The notes below the pieces were generated by a model. The model ran no database searches, was not told where the DNA came from, and worked only from the letters and a program-made list of their open reading frames with translations. 46,864 bases of DNA from a bacterium (GTDB lineage Bacteria; Elusimicrobiota; Elusimicrobia; Elusimicrobiales; UBA9959), in assembly GCA_021812825.1 (NCBI GenBank), contig JAKAMO010000010.1:1-46864 (forward strand), in the 5' to 3' direction. This document shows positions 16,888 through 24,635 of the stretch, piece after piece. The translations under genes were made by a program, and so were the position numbers. Numbering within the stretch: the first letter of the stretch is position 1; the number at the start of each line of letters is the position of its first letter.

Positions 16888-17841
16888 TCAGCCCTCCGGC
16901 TCCAGCTTATCCAGCTCCCCGGCTATCTCCTCCGGCAGTACCCCTATCACGCCGGCCCCGGCCACGCGGCCTTCCCTCCGCATCGCGAGCCTGGCGGAGA
17001 TTATGCGCACCGGCTTGCCCTGCTCCAGGCAGGAGACCAGCGCGGCGGCCACCGCGGCCGGCCCGCCCTTCACCAGCATGGGCACGGAAGGTATCGCGCT
17101 CCGCTTAAGGGCGTTGAACAGCGCGTTGGCCAGCGAGTTGACGATGATGTTCCCCATCTCCAGCATCAGCCCCTCCTCCAGGCTCCGGATCTCCTCTGCG
17201 ACGTAGACCGGTCCCTTCACGAAGCTGTTGGCGATGAGGCCGGCGTGGTCCGCGCGGAACACCAGCGCCCCGGAGAAGGTGGACCCTCCGCGCACGTTGA
17301 CGTGCACCGAGGCCGTGTCGCGGCCCAGGTCGGTCAGCTTCGCCAGCTCGGCCTCGCCTCCGGAAGTCACGCTGACCTCGCAGAGCTCCCAGGAGGAGGC
17401 GGTGGCGTCGGAGGCCTTCAGCATGCATTTGCTCAGCCCGCCGGCCGCCAGGCGCTTGATAGCGCCGCCGCGCGCGGCAGCCTCCGGCTTAGGGAGGGGC
17501 GCGAAGTACTGGTCGAAATCCGCGGCGGAGAAAGGCTTGTAGATGATGCCGCTGGCCCCTATCAGCAGCAGGCGCCGGTTCACCTCGTCCTGCTCCACGG
17601 CCGTCACCATGATTATCTTCACGGACTGGTCCAGAGCGCGCAGCTCTTCGAGCACGTCCACTCCGGACTTGCCGGGCATGATGATGTCCAGCAGCACCGC
17701 ATCGGGCTTCAGCTCCCTGAAGGCCTTCACGGCCTTGTCCCCGTCGTCGGCCTCGCCGGCCACGGTGTGGCCCTTGCTCTCCAGGATGGCCCTGATCAAC
17801 CCCCGGATATCCTCGTTGTCGTCCACGATCAGTACTTTCAT
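16888..17841 (-). CDS. Response regulator with C-terminal CheC-type phosphatase domain
   Basis: A 317-residue protein. The receiver domain (1-120) has VDDNED, Asp52 in LLDIIMPGKSG, a Thr in IIMVTAVEQ and the Lys in IIYKPFS, so it looks phosphorylatable. After a linker, residues about 140-317 form a CheC/CheX-like domain with EEGLMLEMGNIIVNSLANAL, the E-x-x-N active-site helix. CheC proteins dephosphorylate CheY-P. A fused REC could control that activity or be its own substrate. No other chemotaxis gene is in view. A DUF2007-like gene lies 32 nt upstream on the same strand. Confidence 0.88.
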   Translation of the reverse strand: MKVLIVDDNEDIRGLIRAILESKGHTVAGEADDGDKAVKAFRELKPDAVLLDIIMPGKSGVDVLEELRALDQSVKIIMVTAVEQDEVNRRLLLIGASGIIYKPFSAADFDQYFAPLPKPEAAARGGAIKRLAAGGLSKCMLKASDATASSWELCEVSVTSGGEAELAKLTDLGRDTASVHVNVRGGSTFSGALVFRADHAGLIANSFVKGPVYVAEEIRSLEEGLMLEMGNIIVNSLANALFNALKRSAIPSVPMLVKGGPAAVAAALVSCLEQGKPVRIISARLAMRREGRVAGAGVIGVLPEEIAGELDKLEPEG

Positions 17842-17873
17842 GGCGCCTCCGTGCTCCTCTGGCTCCCGCCGTG

Positions 17874-18110
17874 CTACCGCTTGTCCTTCATGGCCTCTTT
17901 TATCACATCGGCGGCGTGCGCGGCCTGCGAGGCCGGCACGGCCAGGCGTATCGGCACTATGGCGTGCAACCCGAACTTCGCCGTGGTATGGCTGGCTTCG
18001 TCCATCATCAGGCAGGTGATGCCGGAGGATTCCAGCAGCGAGCGCAGCAGCGCCGCCTCCCCGTAATTGTCCGTGGTGTACACCACTGCCGGTCCGTTAT
18101 CTTCCTGCAT
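17874..18110 (-). CDS. DUF2007-like small protein
   Basis: A 78-residue protein. VVYTTDNYGEAALLRSLLESSGITCLMMDE is the usual pattern of DUF2007, a ferredoxin-like fold proposed to be a signal-transducing domain. PIRLAVPASQAAHAADVI completes the fold. The ATG at 18110 has a GGAGGAGGGG ribosome site and a TAGAAT box about 20 nt upstream. It precedes the REC-CheC gene by 32 nt and is probably in one operon with it. Confidence 0.75.
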   Translation of the reverse strand: MQEDNGPAVVYTTDNYGEAALLRSLLESSGITCLMMDEASHTTAKFGLHAIVPIRLAVPASQAAHAADVIKEAMKDKR

Positions 18111-18240
18111 ATGTTCCCCTCCTCCCATATTCTACAATAGCGGCGGACAAAATACGCACGGCGCCTTGCGCGGCGGCGTAAAATGTGTAAAATTACAGGA
18201 GCAGGTCGCCCGCGCCGGCGGCCGCAGGAAAGGGGGGCAC

Positions 18241-18876
18241 ATGGACAGGAGAAAGGAAAAGCTCAACAGCCAGCTGCGGCTCATCGCGGCCCTTAAAGAG
18301 TTCACCGGCCCGGTGCCGGAAGGCCAGTTCACGCAGAAAGAGTTCTTCATCGTCAAGCTGCAGATCATCGGAGACACCCTCGAGGAGTTCAAGCGCGAAA
18401 AGCTGGCCGCGCTTTCCGACTGGGCCCTGGCCAGGATGGCCAGAGGTCCGCTGTCCGACGCGGATTCCTCGCGCTTCAAGGAATCCCTCTCCCAGCTGGT
18501 CAGCGGCAAGGATTACAACGCCGTCAGCGGAGGCCTCGGCACTAAGGAGCTGCTGACGGAGCGCCTCTCGCGCGTAACTCCGGTATCGGCGGCCGCCGAG
18601 GAGAAGAAGCGGCCGGGCGAGTTCAGGGAGCCGTCCGTGGACAAGCTGACCACCGACGCCTACGCCAGGATGCGCTTCGAGGACCTGGAGAAGGAGTCCG
18701 CCGCCGGCAGGCCCGCGGAGGACCTGCTGAACAAAGCCAGGGAACGCGTCGCGGCCTTCTGCGCCGTGGGAAGGATGCCGCTCGGCATGGACAACACCAT
18801 GCCCTCGCCGATGATGACCTGCATAGAAGCGGTGGTCGGAGCCTGCTACAGGCTGCTGGCCAGGCTCAAGCGCTGA
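18241..18876 (+). CDS. Protein of unknown function, paralogue of the gene at 9613
   Basis: A 211-residue soluble helical protein that aligns end to end with the product of 9613-10257 (shared RLIA-L-EF, QKEFF, RGPL, PVS-A-EE, CAV-R-PL and GAC-RLLA blocks). No known domain is seen. The ATG follows a strong AAAGGGGGG site. It is transcribed divergently from the DUF2007/REC-CheC pair. Both paralogues lie next to single-domain or fused response regulators, which may point to a signalling role (inference). Confidence 0.72.
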   Translation: MDRRKEKLNSQLRLIAALKEFTGPVPEGQFTQKEFFIVKLQIIGDTLEEFKREKLAALSDWALARMARGPLSDADSSRFKESLSQLVSGKDYNAVSGGLGTKELLTERLSRVTPVSAAAEEKKRPGEFREPSVDKLTTDAYARMRFEDLEKESAAGRPAEDLLNKARERVAAFCAVGRMPLGMDNTMPSPMMTCIEAVVGACYRLLARLKR

Positions 18877-18901
18877 AGCGCGGCCGCGCCGGGCCGCGCT
18901 C

Positions 18902-19210
18902 TCAGTCCGTCCCGTCCCCTTTCCGCGCGAAGAACGCGGCGAGGTTCATACCTTCGGACAGCGCCATCCTGTAGGCGATCCGCTTAAGCAGGTTGCCCGC
19001 CACGAACAACGACGCGGCCAGCATCAGCGCCAGCCAGAACAGGAAGCCCGCGTCGCCCAGCTTGAAATACAGGTTCACCGGCCACAGGACCAGCAACAGC
19101 GCTATGCCCAGCAGTCCGGCGTTGGAAAGCCAGATGCCGGCCCTCAGGAACCAGCGCCCGCGCGAGCCGCGGCGAGCCATCTCCTCGTAAAGCAGGCGGT
19201 CGGGATGCAT
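18902..19210 (-). CDS. Small membrane protein of unknown function
   Basis: A 102-residue protein with two clear hydrophobic helices (about residues 29-47 and 55-72), a basic N-terminus and an amphipathic C-terminus. No family is recognised. The start ATG at 19210 is 9 nt from a TAGAAT box, so a leaderless or near-leaderless mRNA is expected. It is divergent from the MATE gene, with 70 nt between the two starts. Confidence 0.65.
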   Translation of the reverse strand: MHPDRLLYEEMARRGSRGRWFLRAGIWLSNAGLLGIALLLVLWPVNLYFKLGDAGFLFWLALMLAASLFVAGNLLKRIAYRMALSEGMNLAAFFARKGDGTD

Positions 19211-19219
19211 ACCCGTGAT

Positions 19220-19225
19220 ATTCTA
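19220..19225 (-). promoter_or_regulatory. -10 TAGAAT for the small membrane protein
   Basis: TAGAAT on the minus strand, then 9 nt, then the ATG at 19210. TTG precedes the box. Confidence 0.5.
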
Positions 19226-19268
19226 CAATACCGGCGGCCCGGCGTTCCGCCTCCGGCGGGTTATAAGG

Positions 19269-19274
19269 TAAACT
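19269..19274 (+). promoter_or_regulatory. -10 TAAACT, 6 nt before the MATE start codon
   Basis: TAAACT is followed by AGTAGC and ATG at 19281. There is no ribosome site, so this is a leaderless candidate. Confidence 0.4.
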
Positions 19275-19280
19275 AGTAGC

Positions 19281-20648
19281 ATGACTCCCCGGTACCGCCA
19301 CCCGCTCGACCGCGAGATATACAGCATAGCCGTGCCCGCCTTCCTGGGCTTTCTCGGCTTCATCCTTTTCGACATAGTCAACATCTTCTGGGTGGGCAGG
19401 CTCGGCACCTCGGCCATAGCAGGCGTGGCCTCCGCCGCCTTTCTCACCTGGGCGGTCTACGCGGCCATGAACTCCACCATCGTAGGGGCCAACAGCCTGA
19501 TAGCGCAGTTCTTCGGCGCCGGGAAGAAGGAACAGGCACTGGACGCCGCCGTGCAGGCCGCCTGGCTGAGCATCGGCGCCGGTCTGCTGCTGACGGCGCT
19601 GCTGCTGCCGTCGATAGGCGCCGTATTCCGCTTCATGGGCCTGCAGCAGGGCACCGCCGTCTACGCCAGCCAGTACCTGACCATCTTTGTCTGCGCGCTG
19701 CCGCTCTACTATCTCTGCAACCTGGCCGGCGGCATCTTCAACGCTTACGGCGACACCCGCACCAACGTGCTGATAATGTCCGGCTCCGTGGCCGTCAACA
19801 TGCTGCTCGACCCGGTGCTGATACTCGGCTATCTGACCGGCCGGCCTTTCGGCGTGGTCGGCGCGGCCTCGGCCTCGGTGATAGCGACGGCCTTCGCGCT
19901 GGTCCTGCAGGTCGTCTACCTGCGCCGGCGAGGCTTCCTGCCGCCGTTGGCCGAGGCGGCGCGGCTGCCGGCCTTCACGCACGCCTGGCGCATCCTGAAG
20001 ATAGGCGTGCCGGCGGCCTCGGTGAACGTGGTGTGGTCCCTGGTCTATCCGGCGCTGACGTCCATCATCACGCGCTTCGGAGAGGCGCCGCTGGCGGGCT
20101 TAAGCGTCTGCTTCCGGCTGGAGGGGGTGCCGTACTTCCTCGGCATGGGATTCTCAACCGCGATGGCCGCGCTGGTCGGCCAGGCCTACGGCCGCGGCGA
20201 CATGCCCCGCGTCAGGCAGCTGGTGGGCCGCGGCCGCCTGCTGATAACCGCGCTGCTGCTGCCGGTGGCGCTGGCCTTCATCCTCGTCCCTGGTCTGCTG
20301 GTGCGGCCGCTAAGCTCCGACCCGGAGGTGATAGCCAACGCCGTCCGCTACCTGCGCACGATAGGCTACTTCGAGGTCTTCCTCGGCTGGGAACTGCTCT
20401 TCCAGGGAGTATTCAACGGATTGGGGCACACGCGCGACTACATGCTGGTCTCCGTGCCGCTGACGGTGGCGCGCTGGCCCGCCGCGTGGCTGCTGGCGGG
20501 CCCGTTAGGGCTGGGCACCGCCGGAATCTGGTGGGCCATCAGCCTCTCGACGCTTGCCAAGGGCTCCTGGCTGGCCTGGCTCTTCCACCGCGGGAACGGC
20601 ACCTCCAGGCTGCTCGAGTCCGGCGCGGCGCCGGCCCCGGCGCTGTAG
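19281..20648 (+). CDS. MATE-family multidrug efflux transporter
   Basis: A 455-residue protein with about 12 hydrophobic helices in two homologous halves. FLGFLGFILFDIVNIFWVGRLGTSAIAGVASA and NAYGDTRTNVLIMSGSVAVNMLLDPVLI (seen in pieces) are typical MATE sequences. The pumps exchange Na+ or H+ for drugs or other organic cations across the inner membrane. Subfamily and substrate cannot be assigned. It is a single gene with no neighbouring regulator. Confidence 0.92.
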   Translation: MTPRYRHPLDREIYSIAVPAFLGFLGFILFDIVNIFWVGRLGTSAIAGVASAAFLTWAVYAAMNSTIVGANSLIAQFFGAGKKEQALDAAVQAAWLSIGAGLLLTALLLPSIGAVFRFMGLQQGTAVYASQYLTIFVCALPLYYLCNLAGGIFNAYGDTRTNVLIMSGSVAVNMLLDPVLILGYLTGRPFGVVGAASASVIATAFALVLQVVYLRRRGFLPPLAEAARLPAFTHAWRILKIGVPAASVNVVWSLVYPALTSIITRFGEAPLAGLSVCFRLEGVPYFLGMGFSTAMAALVGQAYGRGDMPRVRQLVGRGRLLITALLLPVALAFILVPGLLVRPLSSDPEVIANAVRYLRTIGYFEVFLGWELLFQGVFNGLGHTRDYMLVSVPLTVARWPAAWLLAGPLGLGTAGIWWAISLSTLAKGSWLAWLFHRGNGTSRLLESGAAPAPAL

Positions 20649-20767
20649 CGCCCGCGGTTCAGCTCCTTCCGCCAGGAAGTCCTATAACGCTATGGCACAT
20701 GCATACGGTCCCGGAGTGAAACTGCACAAGGCTCCGCCACGTTCGCACCGATAATAATGGCCAACCT

Positions 20768-21211
20768 CTAGGACTTGCAGCCGCGGCCGCCTTCCCCGGC
20801 GGCCAGCGCGCCGCGCGAAAACCCTGAAAGCCACCTGAACGTCATGAAGTAGAACCACCTGCTCAGGCCCCGGTTCCCCGCCTGGTCCATCAGCAGGTGC
20901 AGGCCCATGCCCAGCAGCGCGCCCTCTATGGCGCGCCCGGGGAACAGCCAGGCCGACAGCGAAAGCAGCAGGAAAAGCTCGTACGAGTGCAGCAGCAGGT
21001 ATATCTTCTTCCACCGCAGCTCGTGGCACCAGGAAAGGAAGCCTCCCGGCGTGAACTTCTCGCCGGACAGCAGCCAGAAATCGAGCAGGTGGTCCACGTC
21101 AAGGAAGATACCGCTGAGCAGGCAGGAGGCCGTCATCGCCGCGGAGCCGGTCAGGGCGTAGGCGGCGCCGGCGGCCGTGGAGGAGGCCAGGACATGCGCC
21201 GCGGTCCGCAT
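20768..21211 (-). CDS. Membrane-bound metal-dependent hydrolase-like protein (YdjM/DUF457 type)
   Basis: A 147-residue protein with three or four hydrophobic segments. The polar motifs DVDHLLDF (about residues 39-46), LLLHSYE (about 72-78) and MGLHLLMDQ (about 102-110) put several His and Asp residues at membrane borders. This is the usual arrangement of the YdjM/DUF457 family, predicted to bind metal. The ATG at 21211 lies 39 nt from the stop of the gene at 21251, so the two could be co-transcribed. Confidence 0.65.
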   Translation of the reverse strand: MRTAAHVLASSTAAGAAYALTGSAAMTASCLLSGIFLDVDHLLDFWLLSGEKFTPGGFLSWCHELRWKKIYLLLHSYELFLLLSLSAWLFPGRAIEGALLGMGLHLLMDQAGNRGLSRWFYFMTFRWLSGFSRGALAAGEGGRGCKS

Positions 21212-21250
21212 GACCTTACGCGCTCCCGCGCTCCCCTTCTCCGGGAAGGC

Positions 21251-21772
21251 TCACTTGCCCGGAACCCCGTTCTTGCCGGCCTCTTGCTGGGCCTGCTTTA
21301 TCATGTTGGAGATGTCCGGCATCTGGCCGCCGCCGGCCGGGCCCACGCTGGTGGGCCTTACGCCGCCGAAAGAGACCGGCTTCAGCCTGGGGATAACGGT
21401 GGCCTGCGGCTTGGTCTTGGCGGCCGCCTTGCGCGCGGCCGGCGCGGTGGATTTCCTGACCGCCGGCTCCGGCTCCGCGCCGGCGGCCGCGGCCGTGGAA
21501 CCCTCGTCCCCGTAATAGCCGGCGTTGGCCTTGCTGAACATGTCCAGCGCGCCGCCGCTGGCGACGGAGGTCTGTACCGTTTTCAAGTCCGGCGGCTTGG
21601 CCGCCGCCGGCTCGCTGAAGAGCTTCTGAGCGGCCGTCGGCTGCTCCTGCGTCTGAGCGGAGTCGTCGCTCATGAAGTATTTCATTGCCAGCAACAGCGT
21701 CACAGTAAGTACCGCTATGCCCGCCAGCAGCATGCCCCGGGTCTGTCCCTCGCGTCCGATGAATTTAGCCAT
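21251..21772 (-). CDS. Single-pass membrane protein with a disordered tail and a VSFGG motif
   Basis: A 173-residue protein. One transmembrane helix near the N-terminus (about residues 14-30) anchors a long tail rich in Ala, Pro, Lys and Gly that looks disordered. Near the C-terminus PRLKPVSFGGVRPTSVGP resembles the C-terminal PIKSVSFGGSGPAGISP of the GspF-like protein at 8311-9609. No enzymatic motif is seen. A possible function is as an adaptor of a pilus- or secretion-type machine (inference). The upstream promoter candidate is TGG-TAGAAT at 21834-21842, about 60 nt before the ATG. Confidence 0.65.
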   Translation of the reverse strand: MAKFIGREGQTRGMLLAGIAVLTVTLLLAMKYFMSDDSAQTQEQPTAAQKLFSEPAAAKPPDLKTVQTSVASGGALDMFSKANAGYYGDEGSTAAAAGAEPEPAVRKSTAPAARKAAAKTKPQATVIPRLKPVSFGGVRPTSVGPAGGGQMPDISNMIKQAQQEAGKNGVPGK

Positions 21773-21833
21773 ATGGTGTAGCCTGTACGGTCCTCGCGGT
21801 CAATGCCGGGCCCGCTGGCCCGTCCGTCTCTAT

Positions 21834-21842
21834 TCTACCAAA
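21834..21842 (-). promoter_or_regulatory. Extended -10 TGG-TAGAAT
   Basis: The minus strand reads TTTGGTAGAATAG, about 60 nt upstream of the ATG at 21772. Confidence 0.45.
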
Positions 21843-21872
21843 CAAAAACGTCGCGGACTCCCGGCCCCGGGT

Positions 21873-22538
21873 TCAGCGCGCGCGCCGGCTCGCTTCCCTA
21901 GTCCTGTGACGCTCCCTGACGTAACGCTCCTGCGTTTCCACCAGCTCTCCCAGCAGCGTCATCAACACTTCGCAGCGCCGGCCCAGCTCCTCGTAGCCCG
22001 CCGCCTCGGCCTCGCGGCACAGATGATAGACGGCCTCTATCGTGGAGACGCAATGCGCCATGGGCTGCCTCTTGATGGAGAAGCGGGAGCGGTAGGCGCC
22101 GGAAAATGAGATGCGCGGCAGAGCGCGGACGTTCCCGCTCTTGTTCAGCAGGCTCCTGGCCGTGCGCCAGGTCCCGTCTATCACGAAGATAAGGAAGCTC
22201 TTCCCCTCCGGCAGCGCCCCGGGCCCGAGGGCACCGAAATTCACCGCTTTCGGCCCCGGATACAGCACGAAAGGAACGTAGGCCGGGTCCCGGAGCAGGG
22301 CGTTCACCCGCGCGTCCTCGCTGAAATTGGTCCCCACCAGCAGCTCCGAGTTGGTCAGGCACAGCTTGGCCAGCCGGCCGGTGCCGGTCTTCTGCTTCCT
22401 GGCCTCCTCCACATGCATCAGTATGACGAAGCGCGTCCGCGTGCCGAACGGCCTGATGCTGCCGCACAGGCAGTGTTTCTTCACCCTGCGGCAGACATAG
22501 CACTCCTCCCTGTGCTCCGGAGTCGCTTCATTCGTCAT
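21873..22538 (-). CDS. DTW-domain tRNA-uridine aminocarboxypropyltransferase-like protein
   Basis: A 221-residue protein of the DTW family. FVIDGTWRTARSL holds the diagnostic D-x-T-W (Asp121-Trp124). Four N-terminal cysteines (13, 16, 23, 25; CYVC ... CLCG) form the usual zinc-like site. TapT-type members transfer the 3-amino-3-carboxypropyl group from S-adenosylmethionine to uridine in tRNA, giving acp3U. The ATG at 22538 lies 7 nt from a TAGAAT box, so the transcript is probably leaderless. An upstream in-frame extension would run into that promoter. Confidence 0.9.
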   Translation of the reverse strand: MTNEATPEHREECYVCRRVKKHCLCGSIRPFGTRTRFVILMHVEEARKQKTGTGRLAKLCLTNSELLVGTNFSEDARVNALLRDPAYVPFVLYPGPKAVNFGALGPGALPEGKSFLIFVIDGTWRTARSLLNKSGNVRALPRISFSGAYRSRFSIKRQPMAHCVSTIEAVYHLCREAEAAGYEELGRRCEVLMTLLGELVETQERYVRERHRTREASRRAR

Positions 22539-22545
22539 CGCATAG

Positions 22546-22551
22546 ATTCTA
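22546..22551 (-). promoter_or_regulatory. -10 TAGAAT fused to the terminator of the upstream gene
   Basis: The minus strand reads hairpin, TTTGTTTTG, TAGAAT, 7 nt, ATG. The box starts 9 nt after the cytochrome terminator stem. Confidence 0.55.
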
Positions 22552-22583
22552 CAAAACAAAGCCGCCGGGGCTTGCCCGGCGGC
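22552..22583 (-). terminator. Hairpin terminator of the cytochrome c gene
   Basis: The stem GCCGCCGGG/CCCGGCGGC (22561-22583) is followed on the minus strand by TTTGTTTTG. It ends the gene at 22611 and leads directly into the next promoter. Confidence 0.7.
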
Positions 22584-22610
22584 TACGCGGTCCGAACGGT
22601 CACGCCGCGC

Positions 22611-23114
22611 TCAGGGCTTGGCCAGCACCTTGGCCGCCGCCGGCGGCAGCTTCCCGGTGTTGGCGAGGAAGGTCACCACCTGCCAGATCTCCGTCTCGCT
22701 AAGCGTTTTGCCCCAGGCCGGCATGCCGGTCCAGCGTATGCCGTGCAGCGTCACGTAGAAGTTCTGCGCGTCGGACATGTCCGGCGCCTCGGTGAAGAAC
22801 TGCGGCACCGGCGGGTTGAAGGACCGGCCGAACTCCGAGTTCGGATTGTACGGCAGGCCGTGGCAGCCGGCGCAGTGATTGAGGTAAACTTCCGCGCCGG
22901 CCTTCAGGGTCTTCTCGTCGGCCTGCAGCGGGTTCTTGAGACCTTCCGAATGGCGGTCCAGCGAGGCGTCCAGCGCGGCCATGGCCAGGTTGGTCTCCAG
23001 CGCGGACGGCGCCCTGTCCGCGCCGAACTCCATATAGCCGCCTTTCAGCACGGCTATCCCCCCCAGCGCGGCGGCCGCGGCTATGACTGCGATGACTATG
23101 AGCGGTTTCTTCAT
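22611..23114 (-). CDS. Membrane-anchored mono-haem cytochrome c
   Basis: A 167-residue protein. One N-terminal helix (about residues 4-22) acts as signal anchor or signal peptide. CAGCHG is the haem-c site, and GMPAWGKTLSETEIWQVVTFL supplies the distal methionine and final helix of a class I cytochrome c. Likely an electron carrier of a respiratory or oxidase pathway in the periplasm. The ATG at 23114 has an AGGAGGGT ribosome site. No oxidase genes are adjacent, but the di-haem peroxidase at 13365 is a possible partner (inference). Confidence 0.88.
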   Translation of the reverse strand: MKKPLIVIAVIAAAAALGGIAVLKGGYMEFGADRAPSALETNLAMAALDASLDRHSEGLKNPLQADEKTLKAGAEVYLNHCAGCHGLPYNPNSEFGRSFNPPVPQFFTEAPDMSDAQNFYVTLHGIRWTGMPAWGKTLSETEIWQVVTFLANTGKLPPAAAKVLAKP

Positions 23115-23300
23115 ATACCCTCCTGAAAAGTCTTTCCTGCCCCCTTTCTCCAGCGAACCTATGATATCAAAATCCGCCCGCCATGACACGCGGTCCCGTG
23201 CGGCGGACTTTACACGGATATTACACGCGGCTTACACGGGCTTTCCCCGCGCCGGCTAGAATATAAGCGATAGGGATCCGCAGTTGAACGGAGAAGAACG

Positions 23301-23453
23301 ATGCAGCAGAACGACAATATGAAGAATCTCGCCGCCGCTTTAGCTATCTTCCTCGGCGCCGCCTTCCTCGCGGCCGCCGTAATCATGCCCAAGGCCCCCT
23401 CGCCGGTCATAAGCGCCGGCGAGACGCCGGTGCTGCGCCCCCTAACGGACTGA
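23301..23453 (+). CDS. 50-residue single-pass membrane peptide
   Basis: A short frame with a GGAGAAGAACG ribosome site 4-10 nt before ATG, encoding 50 residues. Residues about 8-26 form one hydrophobic helix (LAAALAIFLGAAFLAAAVIM); a short proline-rich outside tail follows. Codon use matches the neighbours, and a terminator-like hairpin follows the stop by about 30 nt, which together support a real gene. No family can be assigned to something this short. It is divergent from the cytochrome c gene. Confidence 0.6.
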   Translation: MQQNDNMKNLAAALAIFLGAAFLAAAVIMPKAPSPVISAGETPVLRPLTD

Positions 23454-23483
23454 CCCGCCTTCTGCGCGGCTCCGCAAAAGAGA

Positions 23484-23508
23484 ACCGCCGGGCGACGCCC
23501 GACGGTTC
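23484..23508 (+). terminator. Weak hairpin after the 50-residue peptide gene
   Basis: GAACCGCCGGGC pairs with GCCCGACGGTTC (one mismatch) around a short GA loop. It lacks a T run on the plus strand. On the minus strand the stem is followed by TCTTTT and could end the gene at 23532. Confidence 0.5.
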
Positions 23509-23531
23509 TGCGGGTCTCCGGCCGTCCGGCG

Positions 23532-23918
23532 CTACGACAGCAGCAGCTCCATCATCTCTATAAGCTGGTCCGGCTCGAACGGCTTCCTTATGAAGGCGTC
23601 CGCGCCGCAGGCCTTGGCAGCGCGCAGCCCCTTCTTCAGGCTGTCCGACGAGAACAGTATTATCTTGGAAGCGCCGGTAACGGCGTTAGCGCGGAGCTGG
23701 CGGCACACCTCCGCCCCGTCGATCGGCTTCATGTGGTCCTTGGCCAGCAGCAGCACCGCGTCCGGCCTGAAAGCTTCGGCTATGCTGACGACACGGTCGC
23801 TGTGCTCGTGGTCTATCACCATCAGCACGTGCTCGGAGTTCTCCCTCTCCAGGGTGCCGACGCACAGCTCGGCCAACTCGGCGCCGCCGCCTACCAGCAG
23901 GATCCTCGCCGCTTTCAA
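23532..23918 (-). CDS. Degenerate receiver (pseudo-response-regulator) domain protein
   Basis: A 128-residue receiver fold, recognised by ARILLVGGG at the start, PDAVLLLAKDHMKPIDGAEVCRQL (in pieces) and ADAFIRKPFEPDQL at the end. The usual acidic pair after strand 1 (DD) is replaced by GG, and the normal LLLD phospho-site reads LLLAKD, so phosphorylation is doubtful. The Ser in ILFSSDS and the Lys in RKP remain. The start codon appears to be TTG at 23918 with an AGAGG site upstream. It probably signals by a phosphorylation-independent mechanism, or not at all. Confidence 0.78.
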   Translation of the reverse strand: MKAARILLVGGGAELAELCVGTLERENSEHVLMVIDHEHSDRVVSIAEAFRPDAVLLLAKDHMKPIDGAEVCRQLRANAVTGASKIILFSSDSLKKGLRAAKACGADAFIRKPFEPDQLIEMMELLLS

Positions 23919-23962
23919 TGTATCCTCTTACGTGCAGTCATCATGAAAAAACCCTGACCTGG

Positions 23963-23971
23963 AATATTCTA
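23963..23971 (-). promoter_or_regulatory. Extended -10 TGG-TAGAAT
   Basis: The minus strand has TTTGGTAGAATATTCC about 45 nt upstream of the pseudo-receiver start, so this gene has a real leader. Confidence 0.5.
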
Positions 23972-24079
23972 CCAAACAAAGCGGCCGGAGCCGTGCCCGA
24001 CCGAGGCCGATATTGTATGATATATGTGCCGCACCCACAGGGCGACATCGCGAATGCGGCCGACTACGGGAGACGCGCC

Positions 24080-24589
24080 ATGACAAGAATACTCTTCCAT
24101 GTACTGAGCCTCTTCCTGCTGCAAGCCCCCGTCTACTCCGGGATCCCCGCCAGCTGCGACATTCCGTTGATAAACGCGGCGGGCGGCCCGCCTGTCCGTC
24201 TTTCGGCGCTGAAGGAAAAAGTCGTCCTGGTCTACTTCTGGACGACCAATTGCGTCCCCTGCCGCATACATAAGCCTTTCATAGAAGAACTGCAAAAACG
24301 ATACGGAGACAGATCTTTCGCGGTGCAATCCGTGAATACCGGAGAAAAACCGGACGCCGTAATGAAGTATCTGAAAAGTCATCCGACCACGCTGAGCGTC
24401 GCCCTGGACCCCTCGGGCACGCTCGAACGCGCGCTGCTACTTGTCGGACAACCGGCCATGGCCCTGTTCGTCGCCGACGGAGGACTGCTCTGGTCGGCGG
24501 CCGGCTTCGGTCCCTCCACCAGGGACGATCTCGTCTGGAGGATAGAGAACTATCTCCCGGCCAAGCCGGCCTCCGCGGATAAACGCTGA
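24080..24589 (+). CDS. Secreted thioredoxin-like protein (TlpA/AhpC-TSA type)
   Basis: A 169-residue protein with a signal peptide (to about residue 20). SALKEKVVLVYFWTTNCVPCRIHKPFIEEL contains the redox-active CVPC pair (about residues 60-63). Later GQPAMALFV holds the conserved cis-proline region (here P-A). TlpA/ResA proteins reduce disulfides or apocytochromes in the periplasm, which fits the several c-type cytochromes encoded nearby (inference). Its ATG at 24080 is chosen because it starts the signal peptide. A TATGAT box lies about 65 nt upstream. Confidence 0.87.
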   Translation: MTRILFHVLSLFLLQAPVYSGIPASCDIPLINAAGGPPVRLSALKEKVVLVYFWTTNCVPCRIHKPFIEELQKRYGDRSFAVQSVNTGEKPDAVMKYLKSHPTTLSVALDPSGTLERALLLVGQPAMALFVADGGLLWSAAGFGPSTRDDLVWRIENYLPAKPASADKR

Positions 24590-24635
24590 AACTTCCGGAG
24601 CTTTCCTGTCCGGAATTATAAACGGACAGCCGCGC

